A stretch of DNA of 21,262 nt from Bog-159 sp035308525 (GCA_035308525.1 DATGGM010000248.1:1-21262); one strand, 5' to 3'. Shown: positions 1 through 6,541, counted from the stretch's first letter. The notes: generated by a model from the letters alone, not told the origin. Numbers and translations are program-made.

Positions 1-888
1 CAGGATGCCCAGCACCCCGCCCTCGGCGCAGTTGGGCACGAGGTCGGGCGGCGGCGGCTCGGGGTAGAGGCACCGATAGCACGGCCCATGCGGCGGGAAG
101 AAGACCGACGCCTGCCCGTCGAACCGGAAGATCGAGCCGTAGACGTTGGGCTTGCCGAGCAGGACGCAGGCGTCGTTGACTAGGTAGCGCGTGGGGAAAT
201 TATCGGTGCCATCGACAATGATGTCGTAGTCGCGCAGGATATCGAGCGCGTTCTCGCTGGAGAGGGCGACTTCGTGCTTGTCGATTCTGACAAACGGATT
301 GATTTCGCGCATGCGGTCGGCCGCGGAATCAAGCTTCTTGCGGCCCACGTCGCTGGTGCCGTGAATCACCTGGCGCTGGAGGTTGGTGAAATCCACGACA
401 TCGAAATCGACGAGGCCGATGCGGCCCACGCCGGCGGCGGCCAGGTACAGGCCCAGGGGCGCGCCCAGGCCTCCGGTGCCGACCAGAAGGACTTTGGCGG
501 CTTTGAGCTTGAGCTGGCCCTCGGTGCCGACTTCGGGCATGATCAGGTGGCGGCTGTAGCGCAGGATCTCGTCCTTGGAGAGCGCCGCGGTGGCCGGCTC
601 CGGAGGCGCGGCTACAGAACCGCCGGCGATGGAGGGCACGATGGAAACGGTGTCAGCGGCCTTTACAGGTGTGGCGTCCTTCTGGAGGTAGCGAATGTCT
701 TCGTCGTTCAGATAGACATTGACGAAGCTGCGCAGCTTGCCTTCGTCGTTGTACAGCTGGCGGCGAAGGTCCGGGTGCAGGTTGGTGAGAGCGCTCAGCA
801 CTTCGCCGACGGTCGAGCCTTGCAGCTCGACGGAGTCCTGTTTACCTGCGTATTGCCGCAGGGGGGTGGGGATTAATACTTTAGGCAT
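1..888 (-). CDS. MoaD/CysO sulfur-carrier domain fused to MoeB/MoeZ-type E1-like adenylyltransferase (3' end outside window)
   Basis: Read directly on the minus strand from ATG at 888, this frame stays open for 296 codons to the window edge, so the C-terminus is missing. Residues 1-90 look like a MoaD/ThiS/CysO ubiquitin-fold carrier, starting MPKVLIPTPLRQYAG and ending in PSIAGG (G89-G90). A Pro/Ala linker (about 91-104) leads into an E1-like ThiF/MoeB domain: ILRYSRHL at 108-115, nucleotide loop GTGGLG at 137-142, NLQRQ at 169-173, VDGTDN at 225-230, a zinc CxxC at C270/C273 and the likely catalytic cysteine in NCAEGG (C287). Family role: E1 adenylates the carrier C-terminal glycine so it can be loaded as thiocarboxylate. 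The gene starts one base after the JAMM stop, so it is co-transcribed with JAMM and cysM. A rhodanese domain, as in MoeZ, may follow beyond the edge. The fusion makes the diglycine internal. Cysteine synthesis is favoured by context; tRNA thiolation or molybdopterin sulfuration remain possible. Confidence 0.88.
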   Translation of the reverse strand, partial: MPKVLIPTPLRQYAGKQDSVELQGSTVGEVLSALTNLHPDLRRQLYNDEGKLRSFVNVYLNDEDIRYLQKDATPVKAADTVSIVPSIAGGSVAAPPEPATAALSKDEILRYSRHLIMPEVGTEGQLKLKAAKVLLVGTGGLGAPLGLYLAAAGVGRIGLVDFDVVDFTNLQRQVIHGTSDVGRKKLDSAADRMREINPFVRIDKHEVALSSENALDILRDYDIIVDGTDNFPTRYLVNDACVLLGKPNVYGSIFRFDGQASVFFPPHGPCYRCLYPEPPPPDLVPNCAEGGVLGIL

Positions 889-889
889 T

Positions 890-1306
890 TTAGTATTTCA
901 ACTCCTCGCGTTCCGCCTTGGTCTGATCCGCGTCGGGCAGCCAGCTATTGGCGTGGTCGAATGCGCCGTTGCGGATGGAGATTACCACAAAAGAATACCA
1001 AGGACACGAGTTCTTCAGGTCGGTCTGGGAGAAGTAAGCATCGCAATCGGGATGCGAATGGTAGATTCCGACCAGATCGAGCTTACGGCTGCGCGCTTCC
1101 TTGTCGGCGCGAAGCAGATCTTCGGGCCGCAATTCGTAGCGGCTGGCTTGCGCGCCCTGATAGGCGTTTTCGAGCGGCAGCGCCACGGTGACGGACTTCT
1201 GGCCATCCTGGACGACGCCGATCATGGCGCCGCAGCACTCATTGGGATACGTGGCGCAGGCGTGCGCGACCATCTGCTGCCAAGCCCCGGGTTCGATGCG
1301 AATCAT
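890..1306 (-). CDS. mec: JAMM/MPN+ zinc metalloprotease, Mec (CysO-cysteine hydrolase) type
   Basis: A 138-residue protein with the complete JAMM motif: E23 in PNECCG, then HSHP with H83 and H85, followed by S93 and D96 in HxH-x7-S-xx-D spacing. This is the zinc site of JAB/MPN+ isopeptidases. Single-domain bacterial members of this length include mycobacterial Mec, which releases cysteine from the CysO C-terminus. It lies four bases after the cysM stop and one base before the carrier-E1 start, the arrangement expected for a cysteine-forming carrier pathway. Because the neighbouring carrier is fused to its E1, this enzyme could also cut after the internal diglycine, as deubiquitinases process ubiquitin precursors; that is inference. 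All metal ligands are present, so it should be active. No signal peptide; cytoplasmic. The symbol is by analogy and context. Confidence 0.9.
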   Translation of the reverse strand: MIRIEPGAWQQMVAHACATYPNECCGAMIGVVQDGQKSVTVALPLENAYQGAQASRYELRPEDLLRADKEARSRKLDLVGIYHSHPDCDAYFSQTDLKNSCPWYSFVVISIRNGAFDHANSWLPDADQTKAEREELKY

Positions 1307-1310
1307 TTAC

Positions 1311-2261
1311 TTAATCGTCCCAGAACTGGTCGCTCAAATACTTTTCGGCACTGTCGCAAAGCATGGTGACGATCATGCCTTCGCGGTTCTGGGAATGCAG
1401 CCCGCGCGCGATTTCCAGAGCGGCGACCACATTGCATCCGGACGAAATGCCGACCAGCAGGCCTTCTTCCTTCGCAAGGCGGCGGACCATGGCGTAGGCT
1501 TCTTCGGTATCCAGCCAGATGTTGCCGTCGGCCAGAGTGGGGTCGTAGATGCCGGGTACGATGGCGGTGGGCATGTGCTTCAGACCCTCCAGGCCATGGA
1601 AACTGCTGGAGGGCTGGCCGGAGTAGCATTTGACGTCCGGCAGATCGCGATGCAGACGGCGGCTGACGCCGGTGAAGGTGCCGCTGGTGCCCATGGCGGC
1701 GACGAAGTGGGTGAGCAGGCCGTTAGTCTGCTCGATGATCTCGCGGCCGGTGGTTTCAAAATGCGCTTTCCAGTTGGCCGGGTTGTTGTACTGATCGGGA
1801 TAGAAGTAGAGGTCGGGGTCGGCTTCGTAGATCTGGCGGCAGAGGCGGATGGCGCCGTCCGATCCCTCGGCGGCATCGCTGAAAACCATCTCCGCGCCAT
1901 AGGCTTTGAGGATACGCTTGCGCTCGATGGTGGCGTTGGCGGGGAGGCACAGCCTGACCTTGTAGCCGCGCGCGGCGCCGACCATGGCGTAGGCGATGCC
2001 GGTGTTACCGCTGGTGGCGTCGAGGATGGTACGGCCGGGGTGCAGGCGGCCGGAGCGCTCGCCGTCCAGGATCATGGCGAGGCCGGCGCGGTCCTTGACG
2101 GAGCCGCCGGGATTGAAGTATTCGGCTTTGGCGAGGATCTCCACACCGGGGTAATCGCGGGCGATTTTCTCGAGACGCAGCAATGGGGTATTGCCAACCG
2201 TGGACAGCAGGTGCTCGGCCTGCGTGCGCAGGGGGTGGGGAATTGGGAGTGCCGACGCCAT
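1311..2261 (-). CDS. cysM: PLP-dependent cysteine synthase (CysM/CysK family)
   Basis: A 316-residue fold-type II PLP enzyme of the usual cysteine-synthase length. Visible motifs are NTPLLRL near residue 24, the PLP lysine K56 in NPGGSVKDR, the substrate loop TSGNTG (83-88), the phosphate loop GTSGTFTG (191-198), GISSG (271-275) and a C-terminal CDSAEKYLS whose serine normally contacts the pyridine nitrogen. The family replaces the beta-substituent of O-acetylserine or O-phosphoserine with a sulfur nucleophile. First position in an operon with a JAMM protease and a CysO-like carrier suggests the sulfur donor is a carrier thiocarboxylate, as in mycobacterial CysM, rather than free sulfide. Acceptor preference (acetyl- versus phosphoserine) cannot be decided by eye. 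A well-formed promoter lies 48 bases upstream. Cystathionine beta-synthase activity is a less likely alternative. Confidence 0.93.
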   Translation of the reverse strand: MASALPIPHPLRTQAEHLLSTVGNTPLLRLEKIARDYPGVEILAKAEYFNPGGSVKDRAGLAMILDGERSGRLHPGRTILDATSGNTGIAYAMVGAARGYKVRLCLPANATIERKRILKAYGAEMVFSDAAEGSDGAIRLCRQIYEADPDLYFYPDQYNNPANWKAHFETTGREIIEQTNGLLTHFVAAMGTSGTFTGVSRRLHRDLPDVKCYSGQPSSSFHGLEGLKHMPTAIVPGIYDPTLADGNIWLDTEEAYAMVRRLAKEEGLLVGISSGCNVVAALEIARGLHSQNREGMIVTMLCDSAEKYLSDQFWDD

Positions 2262-2308
2262 AAGCTGCTTTGTTGGATTACCCGGCTAGGCGATTGGATG
2301 CAAAAGTA

Positions 2309-2336
2309 ATTATAGCATTATGGCAAAGTCCGTCAA
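2309..2336 (-). promoter_or_regulatory. sigma70-type promoter of the cysM-mec-carrier/E1 operon
   Basis: On the minus strand TTGACG (2336-2331) and a perfect TATAAT (2314-2309) are separated by 16 bases, the best promoter seen in the window. Transcription would start near 2302, giving a leader of about 40 nt before the cysM ATG at 2261. The leader is too short for a riboswitch and I see no operator. Confidence 0.75.
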
Positions 2337-2406
2337 GATTGGGGTGATTGGGGTTTTGCGGGGATATTCTGCCCGAATATGACAGTCGGTGTCAGGAATA
2401 TCGCCT

Positions 2407-2412
2407 TATACT
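2407..2412 (+). promoter_or_regulatory. putative -10 box for leaderless expression of the gene at 2419
   Basis: TATACT ends exactly six bases before the ATG at 2419, so the expected transcription start falls on or beside the A of the start codon. No Shine-Dalgarno sequence and no well-spaced -35 box are visible. The same geometry recurs at three other genes in the window. Confidence 0.45.
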
Positions 2413-2418
2413 GCTTCC

Positions 2419-2946
2419 ATGGAAACTGTTGAATTTCGGGCTGCAGATTATGGCCGGGAGGCGGCGGCGGTGCTGGCGGTGGACGGCGACGGCTTGCGGC
2501 CGATGCCGCTGGTGATGGAGGGTTGTACGGCGGAGGTCCGGGAGTGGCTGCGGGGGGTTGCGGCGGATGAGTTGTTTCCGGGGGCCCGCGCGCCGGAGGC
2601 GGCGTTGGCCGGACTGTACGCGTACTTTTCGTGCTTCGAGGAGGCGCACACGGTGGCGCAGGATATCGGGACGGCCGAGGGCAGCTTTTGGCACGCGATC
2701 GTGCATCGGCGGGAGCCGGATGCGGGCAACGCGGCATACTGGTTCCGGCAGGTGGGGCGGCATCCGATCTATCCGGCGCTGGCGCGGGCGGCGGGCCGGC
2801 AGGGGCCTTGGGACCCGTTTGGATTTATTGAGGAGTGCGAGCAGGCGCGGAAGCAGCCGGGGTCGGAGGCGGAGAGGCGGGCGCGGGCGGTGCAGCTTTT
2901 GGAGTGGCAGATTTTGTTTGATTGGTGCGCGCGGGGGGCGGAGTGA
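2419..2946 (+). CDS. conserved hypothetical protein
   Basis: A 175-residue, probably cytoplasmic protein with no signal peptide or membrane segment. ATG 2419 is preferred over an in-frame GTG at 2389 because a TATACT box sits six bases before 2419 and the extra residues (MSGISPYTAS) look non-coding. The most distinctive part is FWHAIVHRREPD (90-101) followed by NAAYWFRQVGRHP (104-116). These His, Arg, Trp and Asp residues look like a conserved core, and I have the impression of having seen such proteins as unnamed hypotheticals in several soil phyla, but I cannot name a domain. The C-terminus is rich in Glu, Arg and Ala and probably helical. It is divergent from the cysM operon across about 160 bases and borders the decayed island. 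Strong GC3 bias supports real coding. Function unknown. Confidence 0.75.
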   Translation: METVEFRAADYGREAAAVLAVDGDGLRPMPLVMEGCTAEVREWLRGVAADELFPGARAPEAALAGLYAYFSCFEEAHTVAQDIGTAEGSFWHAIVHRREPDAGNAAYWFRQVGRHPIYPALARAAGRQGPWDPFGFIEECEQARKQPGSEAERRARAVQLLEWQILFDWCARGAE

Positions 2947-2975
2947 GCACGCTGAAATGAATCAAAATGGTGAGG

Positions 2976-3136
2976 ATGCAGCACTTTGATCGGATAACGT
3001 GGGACCCAAAGCAGAATGAACGGTCAGCATCCGTGGCATGAGGCTGACGGTGCGTCGAGTCGTTGAGGCTGTGGCGATTTATACGAACCGGGATGAACTT
3101 TCCGGAACTACCCCCGAGCTTGAGCCAGACGACGTG
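2976..3136 (+). pseudogene. frameshifted remnant of a DUF433 antitoxin-like gene
   Basis: No single frame is open, but frames read in turn rebuild a DUF433-like domain. MQHFDRITWDPKQ is read from 2976 and MNGQ from 3016. IRGMRLTVRRVVEAVAIYT then runs from 3029, and an FRNYP-like segment lies near 3099 in another frame. The -2 frame returns with PELEPDDV up to 3136. DUF433 proteins typically carry DRIT.DP, a glycine-rich turn, IRGMR.TV and a YP.LEPEDI-like end, in this order. At least two +1 shifts (near 3016 and 3028) and a compensating pair near 3096-3114 break the gene. DUF433 proteins are usually antitoxins paired with DUF5615 PIN-like toxins. The order of matching blocks over about 50 residues makes chance unlikely, but I judged it by eye. 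The initial WDPKQNE also recalls BrnT, which fits the later blocks less well. Confidence 0.6.
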
Positions 3137-3235
3137 CCTGGATCAGGGAGTTCCGCGAGGCGAGCGTCTTCCGTCAACGTGGCTGAGTCCGCGGTTGCCG
3201 GGGACCCAGCCGGCTTCCGAAGAAAGACATGTTAG
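3135..3235 (+). pseudogene. possible remnant of a DUF5615 PIN-like toxin
   Basis: Directly after the DUF433-like remnant, CLDQGVPRGER is read from 3135. It resembles the N-terminal signature of DUF5615 proteins (LDQGVPR followed by a helix). RQRG in another frame near 3169-3180 could be the next helix, followed by an in-frame stop. The rest up to 3235 gives no clear match. DUF433 and DUF5615 genes are commonly adjacent and in this order, which supports the reading. The match is short, so this could also be unrelated non-coding sequence. Confidence 0.35.
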
Positions 3236-3243
3236 CTTCCAGC

Positions 3244-5283
3244 TTATGGTCTTGAGCTGACCGCAATCGATACCGCGCCACAACGCGTGAGGATTGCCGC
3301 AGTGGCGTCGAAAAGGCCGGGGCAACGCGTTGGATCCGACTCGTCGCCGCTCGGTATCCACAGGATCAAACCCTCCCGTGCTCGCGTGAGCAACACGCGA
3401 TAAGAGTTGGCCAGAAATCGCTGGGCGCTCCGATTCCTAACCCTCTGCCACGATGTCCCCAAGAGTCTTGAATGAGTCCATGAATTCGCCACTTCGTTCC
3501 ACAGGAGGTCTCCTCCCCAGCAGACGCAGGCGAAATCAAGCTCTAGTCCCTGGCAGGTGTACTCGTTGGCCGCCACCTCCAGGGCATAAGAGGACCTAAT
3601 GTCGCCGCGGGGGTTGAGGTACCATTGAGCGATCTCGGCGCCAGCGGAGGCGTTGAGGCTGACGCCTAGCCCATCGGCACGAAGGCGCCTCGCCCCGGAA
3701 CTCGCCACAAGGCCATAGCGTCGCTCGCCGCGTCCACGCTCCTCTAACCACGATTTCGCTTTAGCAAACGAACGCGTGATGCTGACAGGATACTCGTGCA
3801 ACTCGTCTACTGTGGCCCGTGCGCCGGTTTCGTCACCAGCGAGCACGCAGTCTACCCAGCGACTGACGCCTGGCGACCGATAGCTCCTCCGTGGCACATT
3901 CAGCTGAAGTTCCGGCTCGACGTGTATTGCGAGATTACGGGGCAGATCTCCCAACGTAAGGGAACCCGCAGATGGACCTCCCTCAAGAACACCAGGCGGA
4001 GCGAAAACAGCCCATTTTGCCTGCTTGACCGGGTCCATTTTTCGCAGAGCCTCGCCCCAGCCGAAAATGCCTTCTTCACCCGAATTTATTTCCTGCCCGC
4101 CGCCAACCAGGCAGACGCATGCACACCAATCAGAATGCCGGGACATCAATTCGAGAATGAGCGCTGGCTCGGACGCGGTTCGGTTGAATTCCTTGATGCC
4201 TTGCTTCTCATCCCACGCGCGCTGCGCTTCGTCGAAGATAATTACATGCTCATGGGGAGGCGCGTCGGGCGACCCACGTAGACTCTCCTGGAGAAAGTCA
4301 TTGATGTGCTGAATTCGGGCGCGGACTTCGCGACGGATAACCCCAAGTGGTCTTCGGCCTCCAACTCGCCTGCTCCGCAGATGTTCATCTCGCGCCAGAG
4401 CCTCGCGAAGTACCACGACCAGGGGTGTGTTACCCGAGAGATAGACGATATCACCATACCGCTCCACGCGAGTTGCTACAGCGCTATGAACAACATGCAG
4501 ACCCGCGAGAGTCTTCCCAGAACCCGGTACGCCCGTCAGGACCAGCAAGAATCGCTTTTGCTGCTCACGTGCCTGTTCGATCAGCGCCACAAGGCGTGCA
4601 GCTGCCGATTGCAGGTTATCGGCGTCGGCATTAGCTATACTCCGAACGTCATGGCCCGCGAAGATGGAAGTGGCAGCGTCGATGATGTTCGGAACCGGTC
4701 GGTATGTTGATCGATCCCAAGTTTCACCACTGAGGGCTGCTTCCATTGTCGGGAGGGCAGCTAGAAACGGTGCAAGGCACGCGCCACCGACATCTACGAC
4801 GGCGTGTACCGTCTCGCCGGTCGGCGTTAACGCCGACCATGCACTGTCAACAGAAGACTCGGCGTCCGTGCTCCACAGCACCGGAACTATTTTGCGCTGG
4901 TGACTCTGCGCATGAAAATCACGGAGGTCCAGGGCATACTCTTCGACCTGGCGTCGGTCCGCCGTCGTGAAAACATCGGCACCAACCTTGCACTCCACAA
5001 CGACGATCAAACCGTCCGCAAGAACAACGGCATCTATGCGTCGGCGGAGCCTGTACAACGGATACTCAAGGAGGATTGTCCAGTCTTTGGCTTCGGGACG
5101 ACTCCTTAGCAGTTGAGCGAAGACGCGCTGAAGCTCTGGGATGACCTGGTCCCATGCTTGCGTTTGGCGAGTATACTGCGACACGAACCCATCACATGCG
5201 TACGCCTGCTGAAGAATTCCGATTACAGCATTTGGTTCTTCGCTAATGAACTCGTCAACGGTTCTTCTTAGGTACGCTGGCAT
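3244..5283 (-). CDS. PD-(D/E)XK nuclease-like / DUF2075 (Schlafen-type) helicase protein, candidate defence effector
   Basis: A 679-residue protein. The N-terminus (about 65-115) shows a restriction-endonuclease-like core: E73, D84 in RRIDAVVL and E97-x-K99 in VVVECK, the E/D/ExK order of PD-(D/E)XK nucleases. From about 240 a DUF2075-type superfamily I helicase/ATPase follows: Walker A GVPGSGKT (251-258), Walker B VIIFDEAQR (347-355), GGGQEINSGEEG (394-405), TCQGLELDF (576-584) and arginine-finger motif RVLLTRAREG (629-638). DUF2075 is related to the C-terminal helicase of long Schlafen proteins. Nuclease-helicase fusions of this kind are common in phage-defence islands, but substrate and role are inferred. 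No signal peptide; cytoplasmic. Base composition is visibly lower in GC and codon use less biased than in flanking genes, suggesting transfer. It stands alone between decayed toxin-antitoxin sequence and a gene-poor stretch. All ATPase motifs are intact. Confidence 0.85.
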   Translation of the reverse strand: MPAYLRRTVDEFISEEPNAVIGILQQAYACDGFVSQYTRQTQAWDQVIPELQRVFAQLLRSRPEAKDWTILLEYPLYRLRRRIDAVVLADGLIVVVECKVGADVFTTADRRQVEEYALDLRDFHAQSHQRKIVPVLWSTDAESSVDSAWSALTPTGETVHAVVDVGGACLAPFLAALPTMEAALSGETWDRSTYRPVPNIIDAATSIFAGHDVRSIANADADNLQSAAARLVALIEQAREQQKRFLLVLTGVPGSGKTLAGLHVVHSAVATRVERYGDIVYLSGNTPLVVVLREALARDEHLRSRRVGGRRPLGVIRREVRARIQHINDFLQESLRGSPDAPPHEHVIIFDEAQRAWDEKQGIKEFNRTASEPALILELMSRHSDWCACVCLVGGGQEINSGEEGIFGWGEALRKMDPVKQAKWAVFAPPGVLEGGPSAGSLTLGDLPRNLAIHVEPELQLNVPRRSYRSPGVSRWVDCVLAGDETGARATVDELHEYPVSITRSFAKAKSWLEERGRGERRYGLVASSGARRLRADGLGVSLNASAGAEIAQWYLNPRGDIRSSYALEVAANEYTCQGLELDFACVCWGGDLLWNEVANSWTHSRLLGTSWQRVRNRSAQRFLANSYRVLLTRAREGLILWIPSGDESDPTRCPGLFDATAAILTRCGAVSIAVSSRP

Positions 5284-5721
5284 AAAACCATGTCCACTCG
5301 TCAGACGGTTCGAGCGACCGGAGTGAGGCCGACCTAAACTGCCTGACCGAACCAGATCGGCTACCAGCCCGAACCCCTGATCCGAGTAGAGGATTGTAGC
5401 ATCATGAGTCGGCTACGAAGCTTGCTCTTCGCATCGGGTACTGGAGATATAAATTGACCGATCTCGCCGCCTATATTAATGTCATGTGGCGCGCGTGCGG
5501 ACCATGGAGTGGATTCATATAACTCATCACGTGCTTCCGACCCACTCTGGCGTATGGTCGCCGACCCGCTAACGGTGCCGGTCGCAGCATACGCGTCGGG
5601 TACGGCATGATCGGACGGTTGTCGGATGAATCCGAGTAGTTGGCTTGAGTCCGCCGATTCTGCCCGGATCACGCGCTACATGGGACGGGCAAGATCAAGT
5701 CCGGGTTTGCAAAGTTTGGCG
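5284..5721. other. gene-poor stretch upstream of the DUF2075 gene
   Basis: About 440 bases without a gene I can support. A 103-codon minus-strand frame (5361-5672, GTG start) exists; its peptide contains HDINIGGEIGQF, has no domain I recognise, lacks the GC3 bias of the window's genes and has no ribosome site. It could be a small partner of the DUF2075 gene, which begins 78 bases after its end, but I give that only about one chance in five. Composition resembles the DUF2075 gene rather than the amidase side. No tRNA or insertion-sequence ends were seen. Confidence 0.4.
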
Positions 5722-5947
5722 GCACCCTAACACGCATGGGCGAACCCACCGCCGCGAGCATCGCGGGGACCGGCTGCGGCGGCGCTCTTGGCGGATAGGG
5801 CGAAGGGACAGGATGCTGCCGGGGAGATTTGTCTTACGAGCACGGCGGAGATGGCGCGGCTGATCCGCGAGAAGAAGGTTGTCGGCATGCGAGTGTCGGG
5901 CCGCGCACCGGAAGCAGATCGAGCGGGTGCAGGCAGAAAATGTCGCC
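5722..5947 (+). pseudogene. decayed 5' fragment of an amidase gene (duplicate of the gene starting at 6542)
   Basis: This stretch aligns with the first roughly 205 coding bases of the intact amidase plus about 10 bases before its ATG. Shared blocks include ACACGCATGGGCGAACC (5730-5746 and 6536-6552) and GAGATGGCGCGGCTGATCCGCG (about 5848 and 6656). The copy carries single-base indels soon after the ATG, a TAG where the intact gene has TAC (GCGGATAG versus GCGGATAC), and further indels near its end. Similarity fades at about 5947, immediately before the mazF stop codon. The remaining amidase body is absent. It is either the eroded first member of a tandem amidase pair or a partial duplication made when the toxin-antitoxin cassette arrived. 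Confidence 0.85.
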
Positions 5948-5948
5948 C

Positions 5949-6278
5949 TCACTCATCGCAGCCCAGCGTAAAGCGCAAAGCGGCGCATATCTCCTTGATT
6001 CGCGGCGGGGCGAGGTGAGCGACGCGCCTACCCAGGCGTTGTTGCGACACGGTTATTGTGTTGTGGAGATTCACGGCGCAAGGGCTCTTCATACCGTCTT
6101 CCTGATCCAGCCTCACTTCCGAGGGAACCCCTCGTATGCTGGAGGTGACCGGCGCGACCGTCACCGTAGACAAGTATCGAAGGGCACTGTCGCGGGTCAG
6201 CACTACGACTGGCCGGGCCTTGTCCGGAGGTGCAAGCCGGTAGAGCCTAATCTCGCCCCTGGTTATTCTTCCGGCCAA
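5949..6278 (-). CDS. mazF: MazF/PemK-family toxin (endoribonuclease)
   Basis: A 109-residue protein with the MazF layout: RGEIRLYRL (7-15), ARPVVVLTRD, VTVAPVTSSIRG with the conserved polar loop, then CAVNLHNTITV and a C-terminal helix RIKEICAALRF. MazF toxins are small beta-barrel ribonucleases that cut mRNA, and sometimes rRNA or tRNA, to stop growth. The start is a TTG at 6278 that overlaps the antitoxin end by 16 bases, the usual sign of translational coupling in toxin-antitoxin pairs. The gene is intact and of normal length. It sits between a broken and an intact copy of an amidase 5' end. Activity depends on the condition of the antitoxin, which appears altered. Confidence 0.88.
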   Translation of the reverse strand: MAGRITRGEIRLYRLAPPDKARPVVVLTRDSALRYLSTVTVAPVTSSIRGVPSEVRLDQEDGMKSPCAVNLHNTITVSQQRLGRRVAHLAPPRIKEICAALRFTLGCDE

Positions 6279-6487
6279 ATGGCCTCCGCTTCCCAGCCGG
6301 ACAGCTCCCCTGCGTCTTTCGGGCCGGTTTCATAGCCTTTGCGGTCGCGCAGTTCCCGCTCCCGGATCTCGAGGGCGTGCGAAGGGCCTCCCGAAATCAA
6401 CGCGGAGCGATTCAACCTGGTTCGTCGTGCCGCCACGTCCGCGGCGCGCAGTAGCTTGGAATCGAGGACGACCTGGATAGTCTCCAT
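6263..6487 (-). CDS. mazE: MazE-like ribbon-helix-helix antitoxin with an apparent compensated frameshift
   Basis: A 74-residue protein. METIQVVLDSKLLRAADVAARRTRLNRSALI is the N-terminal strand and first helix of a ribbon-helix-helix (CopG/MazE-like) DNA-binding domain. The C-terminal RDRKGYE and the acidic-aromatic tail EAEAIWPEE are typical of the toxin-binding part. Residues about 32-39 read SGGPSHAL, where relatives usually have a helix like REALRxxL. Shifting the reading by one base over this stretch gives IREALR, so an inserted T after ATT and a later loss appear to have scrambled about seven codons while restoring frame. This would replace part of the dimerisation helix with Gly, Gly and Pro. 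It should repress its own promoter and neutralise the MazF toxin. Whether it still folds is open. Confidence 0.8.
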   Translation of the reverse strand: METIQVVLDSKLLRAADVAARRTRLNRSALISGGPSHALEIRERELRDRKGYETGPKDAGELSGWEAEAIWPEE

Positions 6488-6497
6488 ATGTGGAACC

Positions 6498-6514
6498 TAC
6501 TCCCCAGTGGAGTA
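6498..6514. promoter_or_regulatory. inverted repeat, candidate operator of the toxin-antitoxin pair
   Basis: TACTCC (6498-6503) and GGAGTA (6509-6514) form a perfect inverted repeat around CCAGT, 11 bases upstream of the antitoxin ATG. Ribbon-helix-helix antitoxins bind such short palindromes over their own promoters. It lies in the 54-base gap between the divergent antitoxin and amidase genes, so it could also affect amidase transcription. Confidence 0.4.
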
Positions 6515-6541
6515 TTTCCAGTTGATGGTAACCTTACACGC

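Noticed and set aside
1188..2309. Plus-strand frame of 373 codons opposite cysM
   Set aside because: Antisense to an intact PLP enzyme; GC-rich shadow with no ribosome site or recognisable motif.
2379..2412. ATGACA plus TATACT as a complete promoter for the gene at 2419
   Set aside because: The spacer would be 22 bases, too long for sigma70, so only the -10 box is called.
2967..3041. Short open frame beginning with a BrnT-like ITWDPKQNE
   Set aside because: A BrnT remnant was considered, but the following IRGMRLTV and PELEPDDV blocks in shifted frames fit DUF433 better.
5361..5672. 103-codon minus-strand frame just upstream of the DUF2075 gene
   Set aside because: No recognised domain, no ribosome site, weak codon bias; kept only as a remark in the gene-poor stretch.
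5284..5721. tRNA, integrase attachment site or insertion-sequence ends in the gene-poor stretch
   Set aside because: No cloverleaf, terminal inverted repeats or transposase fragment could be made out.
6488..6541. Amidase start at ATG 6488, adding 18 residues
   Set aside because: The extension covers the antitoxin operator, abuts the divergent mazE start codon, is not shared with the duplicated copy, and would hide the twin-arginine signal.
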